Of a stretch of 64,000 bases of DNA, positions 11,397 to 20,503 are shown one piece after another; the first letter of the stretch is position 1, and every line of letters begins with the position of its first letter. This DNA is from Tillus elongatus (taxonomy: Eukaryota > Arthropoda > Insecta > Coleoptera > Cleridae): contig OZ023262.1 of NCBI GenBank assembly GCA_964006375.1, positions 200,780,778 through 200,844,777 on the forward strand. The letters run 5' to 3'. The notes beneath the pieces were generated by a model that was not told the origin of the DNA, searched no databases, and worked only from the letters and a program-made list of their open reading frames with translations. The translations under genes and the position numbers were made by a program.

Positions 11397-13272
11397 GATG
11401 GCGCATTGAAAACGAAGCAGACCGATTTGCGTCCCGAGAATATTTTTTTAAGAAACGCTGAAACACGTCAATTTTAATATTGAGGGGGACATGTTTTGAC
11501 ATAAAACTCAACTTTGTCACATCAACCCCTTAAGGGTAGTGATAACAACCCTTATATTTTAAATAGGCAACATGGGTTGAGTGTTACATCATTTCAAAGC
11601 GCTTTCTTTTTTAAATTCAGCACATTAATATTTTTGGAAGTTTTGTCAGCTCGTTTAAAAATTATTCACAGTTGGAGCAGCAAGAACGTATTTCATTCCT
11701 TGTGATAAGAAATACACTAATTAGACAATTTTTCATTAAAAAAAACTAAAAAACAAAACCAAACGTTCAAAAATGTTTATTCAGTTAAGTAAGTGTTCAA
11801 ATTGTTGACCACCAGCTTCCATACAAAAGTACAAAATTTGTTCAAAACGAGCTCTGACATTCTGGAGCATTTGTGGAGTTATTAGACGGCATTCTTCAAC
11901 AATGCGTCTTCGTAATTCTTCCAGAGACTCCGGTTTTGTTGCGTAAATTAAACTCTTTAAATGGTCCCATACAAAGAAGTGTGCGATCTAGGGGGGCACT
12001 CAATAGCACCTCTACGCCCAATCCATTGCTCTGGAAACTCTCTGTTCAAAAACTCCTAACACGTTGTGAAAAATCCGGAGGAGCTCCATCTTGTTGAAAC
12101 ACTAATTGATTTTCTTGATAGCGATCATCATTTTCAACAATGTCAATTAGTAGAGGGTAAACGATATATTCTAGTAACTCCAAATACGTTTCTCCACTCA
12201 AATTGCCATTAAAAAAAAATGGTCCGATTAAACGGTCTCCAAAAATGCCACTCCAGACATTTAATTTCTGTGGAGTTTGAGTGTGTACTTCGTGAAAATT
12301 TCTTGGATTATTATCTGCCCAATAACGACAATTATGAAGACTGACTGTAAAGTTTAATAAAAACGTACACTCGTCTGAAAGAGCTATTGAACAGAAAGTT
12401 CCCGTTATCAGCTATTCGTGCAGTCATAACTTCAGAAAACTCCAGCCGCCGATCAAAATCATCTTCATTCAGTTGTTGTACAAGATGAATTTTATACGGG
12501 TGAAATTTATGATGGTTCAATATTCGCTGAATAGTTCTTCTTTTGATGTTTGAAACAATGGCGAATTTTCTCGTGTTCAAAGTTGGGTCTGCAGCAATTT
12601 ATCCTAAAACTTCAATCGCAGTAGTCTTATTTCTAACCGGAAATTCACGTTCAGAGTCCCGTTTTTTGTTGGCTACTGAATGTATTTTCTGGTAACATGT
12701 CTATTCAGATGTCGTTCATTAAACAAATTTGCAGTACGGTTGGCACAGTCAAATTTTTTGAAAAAAAGAATAATTATTTTAACTCTTTCTTCTACAGAAT
12801 ACACCATTGTGAAATTAACTTTCGGTAGTACTACCAAGTATCAAACCGACCGATAAACTGAAATAATAAACCGCATTTCTCTCATTCCGATAAGAAATGT
12901 TCTGATCGTCAATTTTTTGTTTACAAACCAACAAAACATTGAATATCAGCACATTTCTTATCGGAATGAGTAAATTGCGTTTTTGAACCTTCAACTGTGA
13001 ATAATTTCTAAACGAGTTGATAAAACTTCCACAAAATTAGTGTGCTGAATTCAGAAAAGAAAGAGCTTTCAAATGATGAAACACTCGACCCATATTCCCT
13101 ATTTAAAATATAAGGATTGTTATCACCACCCTTAAAGCGTTGATGTGACACAGTTGAGTTTTACGTCAAAACATGTCCCCCTCAATATTAAAATTGACGA
13201 GTTTCAGCGTTTCTTAACAACAAAAAAATTATCTGGACGCAAATCGGTCTGTTGCGTTTTCAATGCGCCACG
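11397..13272 (-). mobile_element. Mariner-like DNA transposon, copy 2 of the 4007-5911 family
   Basis: The ends (left GATGGCGCATTGAAAACGAA, right complement GCGTGGCGCATTGAAAACGC) and long subterminal inverted repeats match copy 1. The interior has the same order and orientation. The left end has drifted (CAAGATGGCGC after TA), so its boundary is good to a few bases. Confidence 0.85.
11787..12807 (-). pseudogene. Mariner-like (DUF4817-type) transposase, broken, copy 2
   Basis: Same protein as at 4421-5449, starting at the ATG 12807-12805. Deletions and frameshifts are more frequent: the segment around 12680 is shortened, and the only readable block (12580-12332) covers the second HTH and HHKFHPYKIH...LNEDDFDRRLEF. 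The third-motif region near 11990 has lost several codons compared with copy 1. Confidence 0.82.
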
Positions 13273-13299
13273 CTATATAGCATAAAAAATGTACCATAT

Positions 13300-13690
13300 T
13301 TTCAAATAACTTACTGCTAAGAAATTTACATACTTTTCCGAAAATAAACTTGAAATTTTTCCGATAAAACAGGTTTCATAGTCAACAAACCTTAGGTTAA
13401 AAGCCAATTGAGTTATTGAAATTTGAAGCATTTTATGAAAATTCGATACTAAAATACACTTCCTTCGTATAGATTTTTTTCTTACAAAGATGCATCATAT
13501 TTCGATTAAAAAAAATCAAAAATGGAATAATATAAAGGTTATTCGAAAAAAAATTTAGGTATCACCAATGACTTATGGGCCACCGTGGGATTGTAAAAAA
13601 AATTGTAAGATGCAGCTCAAGACACCCTATAATTAACATATACATTTTTTTCTCGTATCTTACATGAAAAATTATATTGACCTTTACATA
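13300..13690 (-). repeat. MITE half and shared ~150-base module
   Basis: 13300-13475 is the inner part and right end of the MITE family (ends ATGAAAATTCGATACTAAAA then ACTTCC). 13558-13690 (minus) matches the module with CACCAATGACTTATGGGCCA and GACACCCTATAATTAA, also found at 17700, 41150, 57103 and 62452. Confidence 0.6.
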
Positions 13691-14143
13691 TGATATTTTC
13701 TCTTATCCCGTTTCATTGAATGTTTTGAACTCCAATGCAGGCTAACTTTTTTTTAACTTCTAAGCATTTTTGTTAATTTTAACTTTTATACGTTACACAG
13801 TAGCAGCTGGTTTGCCAAATTTGGTTGCATTAGTTTTGTTATTCCTGTAAAAAGTAAAGTTTTTCCAAAGAAAACCGAAAATTTCCCGGAAAACCTGAAT
13901 AAATTACCCTGGCTAACTAACTAATGAAAGCGATTTACGCCTGCCCAATTTCAGATCATTCTGTCTATTATTATTTGTGTTATCTCTCAAAATGTCCTCG
14001 AATATGGGTTTCAGGAGGGCATAATGTGCGCTCATTTAAAGAATTTTTCTAAATTCACGTTCCTCTCATGAACGAATTTTCCTACAAAAATAGGCTAAAA
14101 TGGAATGCTGTATAAAGCAAACTGGGCCAATTAAATATCTTAC
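13691..14143. other. Intron sequence with composite-repeat debris
   Basis: It contains short matches to the composite repeat: TTTTCCCGGAAAACCTGAAT-like text near 13870 and GCGCTCATTTAAAGAATTTT near 14029. No coding sequence was recognised before the splice donor of the next exon. Confidence 0.45.
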
Positions 14144-14234
14144 CTTGATAGTATACAAAATAGTCGTCATCTGAGGAACCATGTTGATTACTAATACTAC
14201 CATTTACATCATCTACCTTTTGTCCTACCACAAT
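14144..14234 (-). CDS. Host gene exon (third seen): acidic extracellular linker
   Basis: 91-base exon. The acceptor TTTTTTTATTTCAG ends at 14235 and the donor GTAAGA starts at 14143. The frame entered in phase 0 is open for 30 codons plus one base (IVVGQKVDDVNGSIS, then NQHGSSDDDYFVYYQ), roughly residues 52-81. The left-over G joins GC from the exon at 6719 to give glycine, keeping the chitin-binding domain in frame. The sequence is polar and acidic, as expected of a linker between the membrane helix and the chitin-binding domain. No known domain covers it. Support is structural (good splice sites, matching phases on both sides), not homology of this piece alone. Confidence 0.78.
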
Positions 14235-14315
14235 CTGAAATAAAAAAAATTACTTTATTAAAAATTTGATAAATAATTATAACTACTAACGTACTGCCCT
14301 TAATACTTACAAGGA

Positions 14316-14318
<3 letters not shown>

Positions 14319-14398
<80 letters not shown>

Positions 14399-14720
14399 GT
14401 TAGTGTGTGTGTGTGTGTCCAACCGATAACTCAAAAAATACTTCACCAGTCAAAACAAAATTTGGCAATTCCCTTCATTTTGTTAATAGCTTGGATGAGT
14501 TCGTTAGACAGTTTTGGCACTCATATACTTTCAGGAAAAAATACGAAAAAAAATGTTTAAAAACGCAATATCTTTTAAATTACTAGAGATATGAAACTAA
14601 AACTTTACGCACACGTAGATATCGTATCAGTTGTCCTCCCTACCAAATTTGAACTTAACCGGTTCAGTAAATTCAGAGTTATAACCAAATAAAAAATAAA
14701 TAATTTACGATTTAACCTGA
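14319..14720 (+). repeat. (TA)n tract, (GT)n run and diverged right half of composite repeat
   Basis: TA tract 14319-14396, then GT repeats 14402-14418. They are followed by CCAACCGATAACTCAAAAAA and a GGATGAGTTCGTTAGACAG segment as in the right half of the copies at 15590 and 17105. The left half is missing. Confidence 0.65.
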
Positions 14721-15364
14721 AATTACCTCAGAATGGGTGCCTATAGTGTTAGACAAGGTCAGACAGATCTATCAGGGTTACGCTGCTATTGCAAACAAAT
14801 GCTCCAAATTAAACTTCAAACGAACAGGCTACATATGTTACAATAAACAATCAGCGGGGTTGCCATTTGCCAAAACTGTCATCTGAATTTGAAGATATCA
14901 GAAAAATATATATTACTATATAAAAGTTTTAATGAAGGTAATTCAATTTGTTTAAAGGCAATCTAGAACTACGTTTTATTATGTATAAATATTAAGTTTC
15001 CCGTTCTTCAAGGTGTTTAAAACCCATTGCCCTCTCCTAGTTAAATCCGACAACGCCAGTTAGCTATTTGTCATTGTCATTTGTTATTTTGCAAACTGTC
15101 AGTGGGAGGAGTCTAATCGAGGTTATCTTCTTCTTCTTCTTTTTTTACATACGTCATAAACGAATAATAAGACTCAGCTTATACCTTACAATCTGAGAAC
15201 AAGGTACTTATTGTTTACTTTTAGTTTTTAGTGAATTTTCATTATAACTTACTCTTCATGTCGTATATCAAAAATTTGAGGTAAATGAAACTACATAATA
15301 TTATGCAGTAGTTTAATCTATACCTATAAACATATGTTCAGTGTAAATTATAAAAAAAATTGTT
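14721..15364. other. Intron sequence, no gene seen
   Basis: No repeat match recognised, apart from a short CTTCTTCTTCTT run near 15128. Confidence 0.4.
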
Positions 15365-15500
15365 GTTTATTAGTGAATTTTCTTAAAAAAAATTCACTAA
15401 TGAGGAGATCCCGACTTTCGAATTTTGAAAAAATTTCTTCAAATGAGCGCTATTTAGGACCCCCGGAACCCAAATCCGAGGTCAGTTTCAGACTTTATAT

Positions 15501-15586
<86 letters not shown>

Positions 15587-16560
15587 GTGTCACACCTATA
15601 ACTTAAAAAATAATGGACCGATTTTGATAAAATTTGGCACATACCTTCCTTTCGCAAGTGGCTTGGATAAGTTCGTTAGCCAGGAAAATCCGCCGGGGTT
15701 TTCCCGGAAAATTTTGTGTTTTCTTTTGAAAAAAATCGAAAAAAAATTATATCGCCAAAATTAACAAAGTAAGGGCAACCAAATTTCACACCTGGGTTTA
15801 TATAACTAGAAGCAAGTTACCTACCAAAATTTAGCTCCGTAGGTTAAAGGACAAAAAAGTTACAGACATTCAAAGAAAAATAAATTTGGGTTCTCCTCAA
15901 AACGTCAAAATCGCGATTTTAAACGTCAAAATTGGTGAGTACCTTCCTTTTGCATGTGGCTTGGACAAGTTCGTTATCCAGGAAAATCCGACGAGGTTTT
16001 CCCGGAAAATTTTGTGTTTTCTTTCGAAAAAAATTTATATCTCCAAAATTAACAAAGTAAGGGCAACCAAATTTTATACGCGGGTTTATATCATTATAGG
16101 CAAGTTACATACTAAAATTTAGCTCTGTAGATCAAAGAACAAAAAAGTTATAGGCATTTAAACAAAAATAAATTGAGGTCAAAGTTGCGATTTAAACGTC
16201 AAAATTGGCAACATTTAGGAAAAGAACTTGAATCTAATACGGGCTATGGAAATAAAATGTCTCAAGAAGAATGTTTTACAAACCCTGAAGTCTTAGTGTC
16301 AACCGTCATTGTCCTTCATTTTAATAAAATGTTTCCAGAAAATTCATTTCAAATAGACCCTTTCTCTGATGCTTGTGGCAGTAGCCTTAGCTATATAGTT
16401 TATCGTTAATAGTATATAATTTTTGTAGAATTTTCGTAAAAAAAATCAATACAGCTCAATATATCTGTTATTATGTTATTGCAGTTTTGCATTTTCCATC
16501 GAAATATAATGCATGTTTGTAAGAACAAAAATTCTGGACGCAGTAAGTGCGTTATGGTAG
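15365..16560 (+). repeat. Composite (TA)n repeat, full-length copy
   Basis: The order of parts is as follows. First a terminal hairpin (TTAGTGAATTTT paired with AAAATTCACTAA), then GAGGAGATCCCGACTTT, ATGAGCGCTATTTAGGACCC and CAGTTTCAGACTTTATATG. Next comes a TA tract (15503-15582), then TCACACCTATAACTTAAAAA, AGTTCGTTAGCCAGGAAAAT, TTCCCGGAAAATTTTGTG and TGTCCTTCATTTTAATAAAA. It ends in a half-hairpin (AGAATTTTCGTAAAA) and AGCTCAATATATCTGTTATT. A second right-half unit starts near 15930. Other copies are at 16868 (+) and 41035-42085 (-). No protein is encoded. A Helentron-associated (HINE/DINE-1-like) origin is possible. Confidence 0.75.
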
Positions 16561-16728
16561 CGAATTTTGATCAAATGCTTAATATTTGAATAGCTCAATT
16601 TGCTATTAACCTATAAGGTTGACCAAAAAACGAGTTTTTTTATATAAATAAATGATTAAACATTAATTATGACTAAAATAATTAAAACGCCCGCTGGAAT
16701 ACGACATTAAAACAAAGCTCCAACAACT

Positions 16729-16799
16729 GACTCGTTGGTCTAGAGGTATGAGTTCCGCTTAGAGTGCGGGAGCTCCCAGGTTCAAATCCCGGACAAGCC
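16729..16799 (+). tRNA. tRNA-Pro-like sequence, degenerate, anticodon AGA
   Basis: 71 bases closely matching the layout of insect tRNA-Pro (TCGTTGGTCTAGAGGTATGA for the A-box region, GGTTCAAATCC for the B box). The anticodon stem TTCCGC/GCGGGA encloses TTAGAGT, so the anticodon reads AGA (Ser codon) where tRNA-Pro has AGG. The acceptor stem has two mismatches (positions 2 and 5) and the T stem has one. Most likely a tRNA pseudogene or the head of a retroposed copy rather than a working tRNA. Confidence 0.6.
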
Positions 16800-16867
16800 G
16801 AAATACATTTTATTTGCTTTTTTTTAACCGAATTCAAACAAGGACGAGGTTCTCAATTCGCCTGTAT

Positions 16868-17003
16868 GTTTTTAGTGAATTTTCTTAAAAAAAATTTACT
16901 AATGAGGAGATCTCGACTTTTGAATTTTGAAAAAATTTCTTCAAATGAGCGCTATTTAGGAACCCTGGAACCCAAATCGGGGGTCGGTTTCAGACTTTAT
17001 ATG

Positions 17004-17090
<87 letters not shown>

Positions 17091-17922
17091 TATATATATA
17101 TGAGTCACACCTATAACTAAAAAAATAATGGACCGATTTTGATAAAATTAGGTGAGTACCTTCCTTTCGCAAGTGGCTTGGATAAGTTCGTTAGCCAAGA
17201 AAATCCGCCGAGGTTTTCCCGGAAAATTTTGTGTTTTCCTTCGAAAAAAATCGAAAAAAATTCATATCTCCGGAATTAACAAAGTAAGGGAAACGAAATT
17301 TGGTACACGGGTTTATATCATTATAGCTAAACTGCCTACCAAAATTTAGCGCTGTAGATTAAAGGACAAAAAAGTTACAGGCATTTAAAGAAAAATAAAT
17401 TTGGGTTTTCCTCAAAACGTCAAAGTCGCGATTTTAGACGTCAAAATTGTTAATATTTAGGCAATGAACCTGAAATTAATATGATCTATGGAAGGAAAAT
17501 GTCTCAAGAATAATGTTTTACAAAGCCTGAACTCTTAGTTTCAATCGTCATTGTCCTTCATTTTACTAAAATATTCCCAGAAAATTCATTTCAAATAGAC
17601 CCTTTCTCTGATGTTTTAGCAGTAGTGTTGGCTATAGAGTTTATCGTTTAATGGTATATCATTTTTGTCGAATTTTCGTAAAAAATCATTAAAGCGCAAT
17701 ATATCCGTTATTATGCAAGTTACAAAAAAAAGTTGTATACATTAATTGTAGGGTGTCTTAAGCTACATCTTAAAAAATATTTCCACAATTACAGGATGGC
17801 CCATAAGTCGTTGGTGATTCAAAATTTCTTTTTTTTGTGATTTTTTTAATCGAACACGCCCTATGTTATTCCATTTTTGTATTTTCCATCGAAATATAAT
17901 ACATCTTTGTAAGAAAAGAAAT
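16868..17922 (+). repeat. Composite (TA)n repeat, full-length copy
   Basis: Same order of parts as 15365-16560: hairpin at 16871-16900, TA tract 17005-17087, right half to about 17700. It then runs into the shared module (GGGTGTCTTAAGCTACATC, CCCATAAGTCGTTGGTGATT) at 17700-17822 and GAAATATAATACATCTTTGT before the MITE at 17923. Frames made of alternating Ile-Tyr across the TA tract are not genes. Confidence 0.75.
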
Positions 17923-18232
17923 TCGGGACGCAGCAAGTGCGTTATGGTAGCGAATTTTCATTAAATGCTTCAAATTTTGAATCAATTTGCTATTAACCTA
18001 TAAGGTTGACCATAAAACCAGTTTTTTCAGGAACAATTTAAGTTTACTTTCGGAAATTTTTATACATTTTCAAACAATAAAGTTATTTTGATGAAACATG
18101 GCACATTGTTTCTAATATATAGATTATACTGGTAACCAAATTTTGTGCCTGCTTTTTTAAAAAAACATATTTGCTATTTAAAAAAACATTTTTATGAAAA
18201 TTCACTACCATAACGCACTTGCTGCGTCCAGA
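17923..18232. mobile_element. MITE, complete, 310 bases
   Basis: Both ends carry the same ~36-base inverted repeat, reading inwards as (T)CGGGACGCAGCAAGTGCG then TTATGGTAGCGAATTTTCAT on the left, with the complement on the right ending at GCGTCCAGA. No coding capacity. A second complete copy (313 bases) is at 40719-41031, and single ends occur at several other places. Confidence 0.8.
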
Positions 18233-18988
18233 GTTTATTTATTTATTTCATTTTCACACAGTATGGATACAGCAATAGTAAATAAATGTTGAAAAGGATT
18301 TAGGTGCAGCAAGTGCGTTATGGTAGCGAATTTTTGTAAAAATATTCCAAATGGTGATAATCAATTTCCTATTAAACTAGAGTCTTCAATTTTTATACAT
18401 ACCTACTAAAACCTATATAAAAGCAGCGTAGGTACTAAATTTAAAAAAGAACACAATGAGCTCCACAGGTGACGATATATTTGCTTTAGAAAACAATTTT
18501 TGTTACTTTGTTTGCGAAACTGTTTACTAAACTAAAAACTAAGTGTTGAAAAAGGTCTGGGTGCAGCAAACACCATTATGGTACAGAGTTTTTGTAAAAA
18601 TATTTGAAATGCGATAACTCAATTTTCTATTAAGCTAGAATCTTCAATCTTGAACCATAGTGACACCTATGTAAACGCAGCGTGGGTACTAAATCAAAGA
18701 AAAATAACATAATGAGCTTCGTGGATAACTACAAGTTGGTTTTAAAAAAGATTTTTGCTGTTTTGTTCGCAAAAACTAGTTCGATCGGGTTGACTAAAAC
18801 AAAACTATCCAAGCAATTAAAGGGAAAAATACCTGCAATATTTATGATTTGGCAGGTACATTCCCTTTGTAAATAATAAAAATTTTTAGAATTTTTTTTT
18901 AAGAAACTTGCAGTACTTACATATATCTCTACCAAACTATAATTTTCTAGCTCCATAGAAAATAGAAACTTATTCAAATCATCGCTAA
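18233..18988 (+). repeat. Two further MITE left ends; one interrupted by the R1-type element
   Basis: GGTGCAGCAAGTGCGTTATG begins at about 18301 and a more worn end (GGGTGCAGCAAACACCATTA) at about 18552. The matching right end of the latter (GAAAATTCACTACTATAATG then TTGCTGTGTCCAGA) lies at 24240-24275. The retrotransposon at 18989-24136 therefore appears to have landed inside this older element. Confidence 0.6.
18976..18988 (+). repeat. Target-site duplication of the R1-type element (5' copy)
   Basis: AAATCATCGCTAA, identical to 24137-24149 after the poly-A tail. Confidence 0.85.
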
Positions 18989-19345
18989 GGGGTTAAGGAG
19001 TCGCGGGCCAAAGGACTCCAGGGGGCAAGCTGAGGAAGTGGAAATAACAACATAAACTCCCGATGAAGCTTTCCCCAAGACCGTCATGCGCGGTAAAAAT
19101 CCGCATCCTGCACGAGGTGACCCTGCTAATAACTAAACATGACGGATCTAGACAAGGAGGTCGAACTAAACTCCCCCAATCTACGGTGTCACGTGACCCG
19201 TGCCTATGGATGGATGGCACCAGGGCGATGGTGTCGTGAACGGAACCTCTGGAGTACCAGGCAACCCTCCAGAGTAACCCGCCTTGCACCACACAGGGGG
19301 TTCTGATGGTGTGGACAGTATTTCCCCCATTCTCGTGGGAACAAC
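18989..19345 (+). promoter_or_regulatory. 5' untranslated region of the R1-type element
   Basis: 357 GC-rich bases between the 5' target duplication and the ORF1 ATG. Non-LTR elements of this kind normally carry an internal promoter here. I see no specific promoter motif I would defend. Confidence 0.5.
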
Positions 19346-20503
19346 ATGAAGATTATAAATACATATAAAACCAAAACCAATGAGGCTCGAGGAGTGGCTC
19401 CGGCTACAGACTTGAGCCTTGAGTCTATCCCGGAAACGGAGACGAGCCAGGGTGCGGCAGCGGACTCTGGAGGTCCCACGACCGGCGTAGATACGGGGGA
19501 TCAGGGGGTAGCTTCGGCCAGAGACCTGTCCCCGACACCCAAGCTGGAGGCTGGGTCCCACCGGAGGGCGGCGAGCTCCGCGGACTCCGGGGGCCCCTCC
19601 ACCAGTGAAGACTCTACTGTTAGAGTAGAGGGACTGCCCCGGCAGTCCAAGCGTCTTTCCGGGGCGCAAAGAAAGAAGCTCCGGAGGGCGCAAAAAATGG
19701 CGGCCGGGACCTGGACGGTCGAGAAACCTGTAAAGGCGCAAGAGGGGAGTGCGGGTCAGAAGAGGACGCGCTCGAACTCTAGCACGCCCACTACAGACAG
19801 ACGTTCCAAAAGGGCCAGGGTGCCTGTAAAGGCGCAAGAGGAGAGTGCGAGTCGGAAGACGCCGCGCTCTGGCTCTAGCACGCCTACTACAGACAGACCT
19901 CCCAAAGGAACTAAGGCCGGAACACCGGCGCAGGCTGGCTCTTACAGGGAGGCTGCGGAGGGCCTCGGGATGGCGGTGATTGACAGACGCCATCCTGAGG
20001 TCACGCTAGACCAGGGGAAGGCGGACCTGATCCAGGCTGCGGTGGTAGCTGCAGTGGACTCTCTTCAGGAAGGGGAGAGCCCGCCTCAGTTCCACCGGAC
20101 GCGCCTGACGGGGGGCATCCTCTGGATAACCTGTGCCGGCCCGCAGTCGCGGGACTGGCTGCGGAAAACGATCGGGGGCCTCGGTCAGATTTGGGAGGGG
20201 GCGGACTTGACAGCCGTCGAGCCCAAGGAACTCCCAAAGAGACGCAAGGTCCTCGTACGGATCCCTGACACCGTCCCGCAGGAGACGGTGATCAGCAGAC
20301 TTAAGATCCAGAACCCTGAACTGGGGACGCAACACTGGTCGGTTCTAAGCAGGAAGGCAGAGGAGAAAGGACAGACGCTCGCCTTCTCGATCGACCCGAC
20401 ATCTTACAGAGCCCTTGAAGGAACCTCCTTCAAGGCATTCTGGGGCATGGGAAGGGTTAGCTTCCGCCCACTGGGGAAGCAATTAAGGGTTAATGGGACT
20501 TAG
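19346..20503 (+). CDS. R1-type element ORF1 (gag-like protein)
   Basis: 385 residues, uninterrupted. The N-terminal two thirds are Ser/Thr/Arg/Lys/Pro rich and low in order, with a basic QRKKLRRAQK stretch. A 32-residue unit (VKAQEGSA...SSTPTTDR) is repeated in tandem at about residues 128-191. The C-terminal domain, about 210-385, has a conserved-looking end (SFKAFWGMGRVSFRPLGKQL) also found in the second copy at 28712. No CCHC knuckle is visible, unusual for this group. ORF1 proteins bind the element RNA. The last codons overlap the ORF2 start by 11 bases (ATGGGACTTAG), so ORF2 is probably translated by reinitiation. A relation to the DUF4780 family is possible but unverified. Confidence 0.82.
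   Translation: MKIINTYKTKTNEARGVAPATDLSLESIPETETSQGAAADSGGPTTGVDTGDQGVASARDLSPTPKLEAGSHRRAASSADSGGPSTSEDSTVRVEGLPRQSKRLSGAQRKKLRRAQKMAAGTWTVEKPVKAQEGSAGQKRTRSNSSTPTTDRRSKRARVPVKAQEESASRKTPRSGSSTPTTDRPPKGTKAGTPAQAGSYREAAEGLGMAVIDRRHPEVTLDQGKADLIQAAVVAAVDSLQEGESPPQFHRTRLTGGILWITCAGPQSRDWLRKTIGGLGQIWEGADLTAVEPKELPKRRKVLVRIPDTVPQETVISRLKIQNPELGTQHWSVLSRKAEEKGQTLAFSIDPTSYRALEGTSFKAFWGMGRVSFRPLGKQLRVNGT

Noticed and set aside
19181..20335. Long minus-strand frames of 78-270 residues
   Set aside because: GC-rich shadows of ORF1 of the R1-type element on the plus strand. The minus-strand frames at 20807-22271 and 22354-23903 are shadows of ORF2.
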